Position numbers and translations under genes: made by a program. A DNA stretch of 64,000 nt from contig JAGBHU010000040.1 of the NCBI GenBank assembly GCA_017935345.1, forward strand, positions 1-64,000. The letters are read 5' to 3'. The stretch is from Coprococcus sp. (GTDB lineage Bacteria > Bacillota > Clostridia > Lachnospirales > Lachnospiraceae). Below the pieces are notes generated by a model. It made no database searches and had not been told where the DNA came from. It worked only from the letters and a program-made list of their open reading frames with translations. This document shows, piece after piece, positions 33,904 to 41,685 of the stretch. Numbering within the stretch: position 1 is the first letter of the stretch; each line of letters begins with the position of its first letter.

Positions 33904-35034
33904 ATGAATAAGATGCAGATAGATGAGCTGCTAAAGGATATTCCGGAAGCGAATAACGATGCTCCTGATACGGCGTTTCCAAATGCCGTAGCTGCGGAAT
34001 CTTTAGGGGCAGATAACGGTTTTGAAGAAGATACCCTGTCTGATGATGAAGCAGATGGCGAAAGCATTTCGGAGGATTTGGCATATGACGATGATTCGGA
34101 AGATGAAGCGGAGGATTTGGAGTCGGACGGTGAAGATGAAAGACATAGTGAGTATATCATAGAATGTGACAGCCTTGTTAAGATATACAAGACAGATGAA
34201 GTTGAAGTTATGGCTCTTCAGGGACTTGAACTGACGATTAAGCATGGCGAGCTGATGGCTGTCATCGGTAAATCAGGTAGTGGTAAATCTACGTTGCTGA
34301 ATATGATAGGCGGACTGGAGAGACCTACAGCAGGTAAATTGTATGCCGATGGCAAGGATTTATTTGCACTGAGTGATAAGGAGCTTGTAGAGTATCGAAA
34401 GCATACCGTTGGATTTGTATGGCAGAAGAATTCCAGAAATCTGCTTCCATATATGACGGCTATAGAAAATGTACAGGTGCCGATGTTCTTTGATAAGGAT
34501 AATAAAGAAGATAAGTATCAGAGAGCATATGATTTATTGTGTAAGGTGGGTTTGAAAGATAAGATAAATTCATATCCGGGACAGATGTCGGGTGGTGAAC
34601 AGCAGAGAGTTGCCATAGCCATAGCGCTTGCGAATAATCCGAAGATATTACTTGCAGATGAGCCGACGGGTGCGGTTGACTCAAAGACATCAAATATGAT
34701 ACAGGATTTATTCCGTAAGCTCAACGAGGAATTGGGGATTACCATTATCATCGTTACCCACGATATCAGTCTGGCAAACAAGGTTAATCGTGTTGTTATG
34801 ATCGCTGACGGAAAGATCAGTACGGAGAAGATTATGAAGGAGGCATACAGACAAAAAATGGGTGAAATGTCGAGCGAAGGCTTCTCCGCAGATGATTCAC
34901 ATGAGGAATATTCAGTGCTGGATAAAGCGCACCGTGTTCAGATTAGTGAGGATATGCTCGAAGCAGCAGGTATCGATACCAACAAGGTTAAGATACAGGT
35001 TGAAGGCGATAAGGTTATCATAACAAGAGAATAA
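33904..35034 (+). CDS. ABC transporter ATP-binding protein with long acidic N-terminal and C-terminal extensions
   Basis: The 376-residue protein has a normal MacB-type ATPase core from about residue 80, with GKSGSGKST, MSGGEQQRVAIAIA and ILLADEPTGAVD. Before it come about 75 residues dominated by Asp, Glu and Ser (for example LSDDEADGESISEDL). After the core are about 65 further residues ending VKIQVEGDKVIITRE. Such extensions are not part of standard ATPases and may recruit another factor. The start is uncertain: ATG 33904, TTG 33895 (4 bases from GGTGAG) or ATG 33883 inside the previous gene. Last gene of the exporter operon. Confidence 0.88.
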   Translation: MNKMQIDELLKDIPEANNDAPDTAFPNAVAAESLGADNGFEEDTLSDDEADGESISEDLAYDDDSEDEAEDLESDGEDERHSEYIIECDSLVKIYKTDEVEVMALQGLELTIKHGELMAVIGKSGSGKSTLLNMIGGLERPTAGKLYADGKDLFALSDKELVEYRKHTVGFVWQKNSRNLLPYMTAIENVQVPMFFDKDNKEDKYQRAYDLLCKVGLKDKINSYPGQMSGGEQQRVAIAIALANNPKILLADEPTGAVDSKTSNMIQDLFRKLNEELGITIIIVTHDISLANKVNRVVMIADGKISTEKIMKEAYRQKMGEMSSEGFSADDSHEEYSVLDKAHRVQISEDMLEAAGIDTNKVKIQVEGDKVIITRE

Positions 35035-35067
35035 AATTTGAAAATTATGTGAAGATTATCCTGACAC

Positions 35068-35096
35068 TTGCTTGAACATACTTTTTATAATATAAT
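35068..35096 (+). promoter_or_regulatory. Candidate promoter downstream of the exporter operon
   Basis: TTGCTT (35068-35073) and TATAAT (35091-35096) are 17 bases apart. The transcript would run into the terminator at 35133-35165, giving a short RNA of about 65 bases unless read through to the lipoprotein gene at 35347. Confidence 0.4.
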
Positions 35097-35122
35097 ATTC
35101 GCGAAGGCAATGAGCCATGCGG
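35091..35122 (+). repeat. 32-bp dispersed repeat, copy 1 (copy 2 at 51508-51539)
   Basis: The segment starts TATAAT, then four bases, then GCGAAGGCAATGA and ends CATGCGG. Copy 2 matches at 27 of 32 positions without gaps. Both copies begin with a possible -10 box at the same spacing and lie upstream of a gene. Confidence 0.6.
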
Positions 35123-35132
35123 CAATTAAAAA

Positions 35133-35170
35133 ATATAAGCCGACTGCTTGCAGTCAGGCTTATATCTTTT
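35133..35170 (+). terminator. Terminator after the exporter operon
   Basis: ATATAAGCC (35133-35141) pairs with GGCTTATAT (35157-35165); inside, GACTG pairs with CAGTC across a CTTG loop, with one bulged A. CTTTTTATT follows. Confidence 0.8.
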
Positions 35171-35174
35171 TATT

Positions 35175-35310
35175 GGCATAGGGCGATAGCCCGCGACCGA
35201 GCGGAGCGAGGTGGCATGGCGGAGTAACGCCATGCGACATGTACAGCGAAGGCATAGGGCGATAGCCCGCGACCGAGCGAAGCGAGGTGGCATGGCGGGG
35301 AAACGCAATG
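35175..35310 (+). repeat. Two GC-rich 60-bp direct repeats
   Basis: Copies at 35175-35234 and 35251-35310 match at 56 of 60 positions with a 76-base period. Each contains a GGGC-GATA-GCCC hairpin and CGACCGAGCG. They are clearly richer in G and C than the surrounding DNA. The 312-base gap 35035-35346 holds these, the 32-bp repeat, a candidate promoter and a terminator; short open frames here are products of the repeats. Confidence 0.8.
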
Positions 35311-35346
35311 TTAGCATGGCAGAACTGGTTAATGGAGGAATACCAT

Positions 35347-36936
35347 ATGAAGAAATATAATGGCAAGAGAGCAACAGCACTGTTTCTTACATCTGCGCTT
35401 ATAGCAACGACGATACTTTCCGGTTGCGGAAAGAAAAATGTTGACTATATGGATGAGGACGGAAAAAAAGGTAAGTCCGAAGGCGGAAGTCTTTCGGCAA
35501 GGCTTGGAATCCCTGAGTCATATGAGGGCGATTTAGCAGTAGGTAAATCAGGTCTTAAAAGCATTCAGATATCAGATTCGGATATCGTTGTTCCTGATAA
35601 AGACAGTATGTCAGTAGTGTACTATACTGCAAATGATATGGATAACGAATATAAGAAGAATATTGCCGAGACATTTTTTGACAAGAGTGCAGGCATATAT
35701 CTCTATGATTGGGAGAAACCATATAAGGGAGACATTGAAGCGGAGATAGAGATATATCAGGGGCTTATTGATGATGCAACGAAAAGCGGAGATACAGAAT
35801 CTCTTGAATGGTATAATGAATATATTAATAGTCTGAAGCAGCAGCTTACAGAGGCAGCAGATGAGCGGGAAGGTGCAGGCGATTATAGCGGAGATGAATA
35901 TATCGGAAGCGTCGGAAAGAATCAGTTTATGCTTTCCTTTATGAATGCATCCGAAGGCTTGGGAAGCTATTTTGATATTTCATTATATCCGGATACATCA
36001 AGTCTGAAATATAAACCATATGAGGGTGCATCTGCAGCATATTATTATGACGGTGAATATGCAGATGATGAAGAAATGGAGAATTCTTCAAATAAGTGCA
36101 GCATGACTTCTGATGAAGCGGTAGAGATGGCAGCGGATTTTCTGCATAAATGTGGAATAGACGATATTGTCAATACCGGGGTATCTGATTTGGTATGGGA
36201 GTATGATGACAGTTCCTATAATATCCTTGCAATGGAAAATGACGGATATGTAGTAACATTTTCACGTTCCGTTGATGGGGTAGCTCCGTATACGGGTACG
36301 ACATATATGCTTGAGTATCTGTGGGATGACAATGTATTCTATGATGCGGCATATGAAACATATAAGATATCTGTAGATGATAACGGAATACTGGAAGCAT
36401 CCTGTTATGATTTTCTGAAGCCGACAGGAGATAAAGACGAAAATGTTGAGCTTATGTCATGGGAGAAGATTCTGGAAGCATTAGAAACTGCTGTTTCGGA
36501 TTTTTATGCAGAGAATAAGACCAGCTATAGCAGTATTACATTTAATGATGTGCGACTGTCATATTACAGAATTGCTGACGGAGAGACATACAAGTATATT
36601 CCTGTATGGGTATTTGCTGAGTGTGAGGAATCAGAAGGGGAGTTGGATGAAGAATATCCGATTCAGCTGATTATGCTTGATGCGGTAACAGGAGAGTTGA
36701 TTGACCTTAAGGATGTATTGCCGGCTGAGGAGTATAGTTTTGAGGACGAATATATAGATGACGATACGAATATGGATGATGATTTTTCAATAGATGATAC
36801 AGATGATGACTCCATGATAAGTGATGAGGATATTGACTTGGGTGAACCGGATGTTGACTTTGACATAGAGGATGATTCTGACATAGAGGATGATTCCAAT
36901 TTGGATTCTGATTTAGATTTAGATGATGAATTATAA
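35347..36936 (+). CDS. Lipoprotein with acidic C-terminal tail
   Basis: The 529-residue product has a lipoprotein signal ending LSGC (Cys27) and then a long soluble region, about residues 60-465, that I cannot assign to a family. Repeated YxYxxVWVFAE- and MLDAVTGELIDL-like stretches suggest beta-rich domains. The last 60 residues are almost all Asp, Glu, Ser and Ile in short repeats such as DDDFSIDDTDDDS, likely to bind cations or stay disordered. The start at 35347 follows GGAGG by 8 bases; the upstream in-frame region is repeat DNA. It follows the exporter locus in the same orientation but behind a terminator. A functional link is possible, not shown. Confidence 0.78.
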   Translation: MKKYNGKRATALFLTSALIATTILSGCGKKNVDYMDEDGKKGKSEGGSLSARLGIPESYEGDLAVGKSGLKSIQISDSDIVVPDKDSMSVVYYTANDMDNEYKKNIAETFFDKSAGIYLYDWEKPYKGDIEAEIEIYQGLIDDATKSGDTESLEWYNEYINSLKQQLTEAADEREGAGDYSGDEYIGSVGKNQFMLSFMNASEGLGSYFDISLYPDTSSLKYKPYEGASAAYYYDGEYADDEEMENSSNKCSMTSDEAVEMAADFLHKCGIDDIVNTGVSDLVWEYDDSSYNILAMENDGYVVTFSRSVDGVAPYTGTTYMLEYLWDDNVFYDAAYETYKISVDDNGILEASCYDFLKPTGDKDENVELMSWEKILEALETAVSDFYAENKTSYSSITFNDVRLSYYRIADGETYKYIPVWVFAECEESEGELDEEYPIQLIMLDAVTGELIDLKDVLPAEEYSFEDEYIDDDTNMDDDFSIDDTDDDSMISDEDIDLGEPDVDFDIEDDSDIEDDSNLDSDLDLDDEL

Positions 36937-36984
36937 AATATTTGTATCATATCAGGTTCTGTGAGTATAATATAGAGATTTATA

Positions 36985-37022
36985 AAATCCCTGCTTTTGA
37001 TGAAAGGCAGGGATTTGTTTTT
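36985..37022 (+). terminator. Terminator of the acidic lipoprotein gene
   Basis: AAATCCCTGC (36985-36994) pairs with GCAGGGATTT (37007-37016), with CTTT/AAAG pairing inside, followed by GTTTTTTAT. Confidence 0.9.
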
Positions 37023-37029
37023 TATCATA

Positions 37030-37059
37030 TTGACAGTATACCCCCTAGGGGTATATTAT
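37030..37059 (+). promoter_or_regulatory. csoR-copA promoter with CsoR operator
   Basis: A TTGACA -35 box (37030-37035) and TATATT/TATTAT -10 box (37052-37059) enclose ATACCCC-CTA-GGGGTAT (37038-37054). This pseudo-palindrome of C-run and G-run is the typical CsoR site. Bound apo-CsoR would block the promoter; Cu(I) would release it. Confidence 0.85.
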
Positions 37060-37136
37060 GGGAGTGCAAAGTCAGACATAAAGTATCTGTTCGATCGTTT
37101 TGAAAATGAATTTGTTATAAGGAAGGTGGATAAAAT

Positions 37137-37436
37137 ATGAATGATAATTGTTGTAATAACAGAAAAAAGGAACGTAGTGAAGAAGAATATAAGAAACTTT
37201 TAAACAGATTAAACAGAATAGAAGGACAAATACGAGGAGTAAAAGGCATGCTGGAGAAGGATGCATATTGTGTGGATATCATTACGCAGGTGTCAGCCAT
37301 CGCAGCAGCTTTAAACAGTTTTAACAGAATACTCCTGAGTGAACATATAAAAACTTGTGTAAAAAATGATATACAGACAGGAAAGGACAATTCTGCTGAA
37401 GAGCTTGCTGACTTGGTAAATAAGCTGCTTCAATAA
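37137..37436 (+). CDS. csoR: Copper-sensing transcriptional repressor CsoR
   Basis: The 99-residue all-helical protein has the CsoR/RcnR core (LLNRLNRIEGQIRGVKGMLE) and the Cu(I) ligand set Cys45, His70 and Cys74. The ligands point to copper sensing rather than formaldehyde or nickel. Two more cysteines (Cys5, Cys6) sit in a disordered N-terminus. Apo-CsoR tetramers repress the operon, and copper binding lowers DNA affinity. A matching operator lies inside its promoter, 83 bases upstream of the start. A GGAAGGTGG site precedes the ATG. copA follows 21 bases later. Confidence 0.93.
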   Translation: MNDNCCNNRKKERSEEEYKKLLNRLNRIEGQIRGVKGMLEKDAYCVDIITQVSAIAAALNSFNRILLSEHIKTCVKNDIQTGKDNSAEELADLVNKLLQ

Positions 37437-37457
37437 ACGAAAAGGAAGTGATAAGAC

Positions 37458-40079
37458 ATGACAAAATATAATATAACAGGTATGAGCTGTAGTGCTTGTG
37501 TAGGAGCGGTGGAAAAGGCTGTAAAAAAACTAGACGGAATCAATAGCTGTACCGTAAGCCTTCTGACAAATTCCATGACGGTGGAAGGACAGGTGTCATC
37601 GGAGGATATTATATCTGCAGTAGAAAAAGCAGGATATGGGGCAAGCCTTTATGAAGAAAGGTCAGAAAAGAAAACGGTTGAAGGCGGTAATTTGAACGGA
37701 AGCAGTGCGTTAAAGGGCATGAAACAGAGACTGATATGGTCAGTGGCATTACTTGTTCCCCTTATGTATCTGTCAATGGGACACACGATGTGGGGATTTC
37801 CATTGCCGTCTTTTATGGCGGATAATTATGTTGCATTAGGACTTATTCAGATGATAGTTACTGTTGCAATCATGATAATCAATCAGAAGTTTTTTATAAA
37901 CGGGTTTAAAAGCGCCATACACGGTTCTCCCAATATGGATACGCTCGTTGCAATGGGAGCAGGAGCATCATTTGTATATAGTATGTATGTGCTGTTTGCC
38001 ATGACCTTTGCCGTGCAAAATGGTGATAATGCAAGAAGCATGGAGCTTATGCATGATTTATATTTTGAATCAGCAGCCATGATTCTTGCGCTGATTACGG
38101 TAGGTAAGACCCTGGAGACATTTTCAAAAGGAAAGACTACAAACGCTTTAAAAAGCCTGATGGAACTTGCACCTAAGAGGGCGGTAGTTGTCAGAGACGG
38201 TATCGAACATGAGGTAGATATAGAACAGGTAATGGTTGGTGACATATTTGTAGTAAGACCGGGAGAAAGTATACCTGTAGATGGACGGGTTACGGAAGGA
38301 TACAGTGCGGTAAATGAGTCTGCCCTTTCCGGAGAAAGTATACCTGTAGATAAGAATGTAGGTGATATGGTATCTGCTGCAACCATAAATCAGTCAGGCT
38401 ATATTAAATGCGAGGCTGTGCGGGTAGGGCAGGATACGGCTCTTGCAAAAATCATCAATATGGTAAGTGATGCTGCTGCATCGAAAGCACCTATTGCGAA
38501 AATTGCTGACAGGGTATCGGGAATTTTTGTTCCTTCCGTACTGGTTATAGCACTGATAACGGTAATTGTATGGATGCTTGCAGGGAAAAGTATCGGATTT
38601 GTATTGGCAAGAGGAATTGCAGTTCTTGTAATCAGTTGTCCGTGTGCTTTGGGACTTGCAACACCGGTAGCAATTATGGTTGGGAGTGGAAAAGGAGCAA
38701 AAAACGGTATATTATATAAGAATGCTACTGCTCTTGAGCAAACTGGAAAAACAGATATCATTGTGATGGACAAAACAGGAACCATAACAAACGGAGCACC
38801 TGTTGTAACGGATATCCTATGTGCATCCGAAGTAGCAGAGGATATATTTATCAGGTATGCATATTCATTGGAAAGTATGAGTGAACATCCGTTGGCAAAG
38901 GCTGTTATGAAAAAGGGCAGTGAACTGGATTTGGAAATATTGTCTGTAACAGATTTTTCTGCTGTACCGGGAAACGGACTAACAGGAAAAATAGAGGGAA
39001 GAAAAATAATCGGTGGAAATCGGAATTATGTAAACCAGTATGTAGCAGCTTTCGATAAGGACACAGCAGGAAGAAAAATGACTGAAAATGCTGATAAAAT
39101 GTCCGCAGAGGGTAAAACACCACTCTATTTTGCAATGGAGAATGAAGCAGGGGACATGAAGCTTCTGGGAATTATAGCGGTTGCCGATACCGTTAAGGAA
39201 GACAGTAGGAAGGCTGTTAAAGAGCTGAAGGATATGGGTTATACGGTAGTTATGTTAACCGGTGACAATGAAAGAACCGCAAATGCCATAGGAGCGGAAA
39301 CCGGTGTTGATAAGGTTATAGCGGATGTACTTCCTGACGGAAAAGAAGCGGTTATAAAAGAATTGCAAAAATCAGGCAGGGTAATTATGGTGGGAGATGG
39401 TATCAATGATGCTCCGGCGCTTACAAGAGCTGATATCGGCATTGCCATAGGTGCAGGTACGGATGTAGCTATCGATGCAGCAGATGTTGTTCTGATGAAA
39501 AATGAGCTTTGCGATGTTCCTGCTGCCATAAGGCTTAGTATGGCTACGTTGTCAAATATAAAAGGAAATTTATTCTGGGCATTTATCTATAATATTATCG
39601 GTATACCATTGGCGGCAGGCTGCTGGTATCCGATTTTCGGACTTACGCTTAATCCGATGTTCGGAGCATTTGCAATGAGTCTGTCAAGTTTTTGTGTTGT
39701 AACGAACGCATTACGCTTGAATTTCGTTCACATATATGATAATAATAAGAAATATAGGATAAAACAAAATAAGAGGAATAAAAAGGTAGAAAATGGTAAG
39801 AGGAAGAACCGTACCATAGAAGTAGAAAAAAATACTCAAAGAAGAGAATTTATGATGGAGGATAAAGCTATGACAAAAACAATGAAAATAAATGGAATGA
39901 TGTGTGAGCATTGTGAGAATAGGGTGAAAAAATGCCTGCTCCAGCTTCCGCAGGTAGAGGATGCTGTTGTAAATCATAAAGAAGGTACGGCAGTTGTTAC
40001 ACTAAAGGCGGATATTTCTGATGACGTATTGAGGAATGCTGTGGAAGAGCAGGACTATGAGGTTATTTCCATAGAATAG
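37458..40079 (+). CDS. copA: Copper-exporting P-type ATPase with C-terminal CopZ-like domain
   Basis: The 873-residue P1B ATPase starts with one metal-binding domain (GMSCSACV, Cys11 and Cys14). Eight membrane segments follow, with the CPC ion motif (Cys394-Pro-Cys396), the phosphorylated Asp438 in DKTGT, SEHPLA, TGDN and GDGINDAP. It exports Cu(I) using ATP. After the last membrane segment comes a 40-residue, very basic linker ([20 protein letters not shown]), then a second metal-binding domain of 69 residues with MMCEHC (Cys816, Cys819). This tail looks like a complete CopZ chaperone. An internal GGAGG and ATG at 39870 could also make it as a separate protein. Confidence 0.94.
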   Translation: MTKYNITGMSCSACVGAVEKAVKKLDGINSCTVSLLTNSMTVEGQVSSEDIISAVEKAGYGASLYEERSEKKTVEGGNLNGSSALKGMKQRLIWSVALLVPLMYLSMGHTMWGFPLPSFMADNYVALGLIQMIVTVAIMIINQKFFINGFKSAIHGSPNMDTLVAMGAGASFVYSMYVLFAMTFAVQNGDNARSMELMHDLYFESAAMILALITVGKTLETFSKGKTTNALKSLMELAPKRAVVVRDGIEHEVDIEQVMVGDIFVVRPGESIPVDGRVTEGYSAVNESALSGESIPVDKNVGDMVSAATINQSGYIKCEAVRVGQDTALAKIINMVSDAAASKAPIAKIADRVSGIFVPSVLVIALITVIVWMLAGKSIGFVLARGIAVLVISCPCALGLATPVAIMVGSGKGAKNGILYKNATALEQTGKTDIIVMDKTGTITNGAPVVTDILCASEVAEDIFIRYAYSLESMSEHPLAKAVMKKGSELDLEILSVTDFSAVPGNGLTGKIEGRKIIGGNRNYVNQYVAAFDKDTAGRKMTENADKMSAEGKTPLYFAMENEAGDMKLLGIIAVADTVKEDSRKAVKELKDMGYTVVMLTGDNERTANAIGAETGVDKVIADVLPDGKEAVIKELQKSGRVIMVGDGINDAPALTRADIGIAIGAGTDVAIDAADVVLMKNELCDVPAAIRLSMATLSNIKGNLFWAFIYNIIGIPLAAGCWYPIFGLTLNPMFGAFAMSLSSFCVVTNALRLNFVHIYDNNKKYRIKQNKRNKKVENGKRKNRTIEVEKNTQRREFMMEDKAMTKTMKINGMMCEHCENRVKKCLLQLPQVEDAVVNHKEGTAVVTLKADISDDVLRNAVEEQDYEVISIE
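39870..40079 (+). CDS. Possible independently translated CopZ copper chaperone (internal start within copA)
   Basis: An in-frame ATG at 39870 lies 8 bases after a perfect GGAGG (39857-39861), inside the copA reading frame. From there the frame encodes 69 residues, exactly the usual CopZ length, with [11 protein letters not shown] near the start, a beta-alpha-beta-beta-alpha-beta pattern and an ending typical of the family ([11 protein letters not shown]). CopZ carries Cu(I) to CopA and CsoR. Production of a free chaperone from this site is inferred from the ribosome site; it may act only as a fused domain. Confidence 0.5.
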   Translation: MTKTMKINGMMCEHCENRVKKCLLQLPQVEDAVVNHKEGTAVVTLKADISDDVLRNAVEEQDYEVISIE

Positions 40080-40122
40080 AAAAGAGTTCGTATGAACAGA
40101 TGGGAACACACAGGTAAAATTA

Positions 40123-41652
40123 ATGAAGAGATTATTAAACAGAATTTTCAGTAGAATGGTTATGACCTGTCTGTTGGTTGCACTACAGCTTTCAGTAATG
40201 ATTATAGGGATAATAGGCTTAGGGTACTATTATCTTTATGTATCTGCGGCGTTATCAGTACTCAGCTTTATTGTCGTTATATATCTGATTACCAAGGATA
40301 CGAATCCTGACGTGAAACTGGCATGGATAGTTCCGATATTGGTATTTCCTATTCTGGGTGGACTGATGTATGTGTTGTATGGGCATGTGCTTGTTCCAAA
40401 GCGGCTTAAGAGGAATATGCTGAAGGTAAGGCAGCAGGAAAATTATGAGGACATTTATGGACAGAATAAATGTGATGCAAATGAGCTTGCCGAAGAGGAT
40501 GCATACAGACTGTTTAAATATGTGGAAAAGTATGGAAAAACGCCTGTTTATAAAAATACCGCAGTAAAATATTATGCTATGGGTGATGATGCATGGCCTG
40601 ATATGCTGGCGGATTTAAGGGCGGCAGAAAATTATATTTTCATGGAATACTTTATTATTAACCACGGGGAGATGTGGGAATCCGTACTTGACATTCTGAA
40701 ACAGAAGGCGGCAGAGGGACTGGATGTCAGATTGATGTATGATGATATTGGTTCTATTTTTAATGTAAGTAAATATTATTGGAGAGAGCTTGAATCATAC
40801 GGTATCAAATGTATTGTATTTAATCAGGTAGTACCGTTTCTGGCAACGATTTTTAATAACAGAGACCATAGAAAAATAACTGTTATTGATGGAAAGATAG
40901 CATATACAGGTGGCTTTAATCTGGCAGATGAATATATTAATAAGGTAACGCTTCATGGAGTCTGGAAAGATGCAGGTGTAAGACTGATCGGTGACGGGGC
41001 ATGGAGCTTTACCGTAATGTTTCTTCAGATGTGGAACTCTGTAAGATATGTGGAAGGCAGCTATGTAAATTACAGACCGCAAATAGATATGACCGGATAT
41101 TCAGATGGATATGTACAGCCGTATAGAACAGGCCCTCTGTCCAAAGAAGTTGTGGGTGAAAGCATATATATACAGATGATTAATGATGCGAAGGATTATG
41201 TATATATATTCACACCGTATCTGATTGTTACAAATGAGCTGATGCTGGCTATGAAGCTGTCGGCAAAAAGAGGCGTGGATATCCGAATCGTTACGCCTGC
41301 AATACCTGACAAAAAGCTGATTTTCAGAATGACTACGACAAGCTACAGACCGCTTATAGAAGCCGGTGTCAGGATATATCAGTATACGCCGGGTTTTATC
41401 CATTCAAAGTGTTTACTGGTGGATGATAAGCTTGCTTCAGTTGGTTCCATAAATATGGATAATCGGAGCTTTTATCATCACTTCGAATGTGGTACACTAA
41501 TATATAAGTCTAAGGCAATATATGAAATAAAAAAGGATATGCTTGACACATTTGCCATATCAGAGGAAATTAATAGTGACTGGTGCAGAAAAAATTTGTC
41601 CAGAATGACATTTATTGATGCCATACTGAGATTGATTTCACCTTTGCTGTAA
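40123..41652 (+). CDS. cls: Cardiolipin synthase (phospholipase D family)
   Basis: The 509-residue enzyme has two N-terminal membrane segments with a PLD-nuclease N-terminal signature (LAWIVPILVFPILGGLMYVLYG). It carries two HKD motifs, His249-Lys251-Asp256 in HRKITVIDGK and His427-Lys429-Asp434 in HSKCLLVDDK, each followed by a Gly/Ser-rich turn. It joins two phosphatidylglycerol molecules to make cardiolipin and releases glycerol, at the cytoplasmic membrane. It starts 43 bases after the copA stop, with only a weak ribosome site (AGG), and may be read from the copper promoter. Complete and of normal length. Confidence 0.92.
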   Translation: MKRLLNRIFSRMVMTCLLVALQLSVMIIGIIGLGYYYLYVSAALSVLSFIVVIYLITKDTNPDVKLAWIVPILVFPILGGLMYVLYGHVLVPKRLKRNMLKVRQQENYEDIYGQNKCDANELAEEDAYRLFKYVEKYGKTPVYKNTAVKYYAMGDDAWPDMLADLRAAENYIFMEYFIINHGEMWESVLDILKQKAAEGLDVRLMYDDIGSIFNVSKYYWRELESYGIKCIVFNQVVPFLATIFNNRDHRKITVIDGKIAYTGGFNLADEYINKVTLHGVWKDAGVRLIGDGAWSFTVMFLQMWNSVRYVEGSYVNYRPQIDMTGYSDGYVQPYRTGPLSKEVVGESIYIQMINDAKDYVYIFTPYLIVTNELMLAMKLSAKRGVDIRIVTPAIPDKKLIFRMTTTSYRPLIEAGVRIYQYTPGFIHSKCLLVDDKLASVGSINMDNRSFYHHFECGTLIYKSKAIYEIKKDMLDTFAISEEINSDWCRKNLSRMTFIDAILRLISPLL

Positions 41653-41685
41653 ATGCCTAGGGAATGAATATACGAGGGGGATAGT

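Noticed and set aside
33656-34245. Long minus-strand open frames opposite the second ATPase
   Set aside because: They mirror the acidic, Ser-rich coding region of the plus-strand gene and have no ribosome sites.
35126-35380. Minus-strand open frames over the GC-rich repeats
   Set aside because: They exist because the direct repeats lack stop codons; they have no ribosome sites and repetitive composition.
36663-37028. Minus-strand Ser-rich open frame opposite the acidic tail
   Set aside because: It is the complement of Asp/Ser codon repeats in the lipoprotein gene and runs across its terminator.
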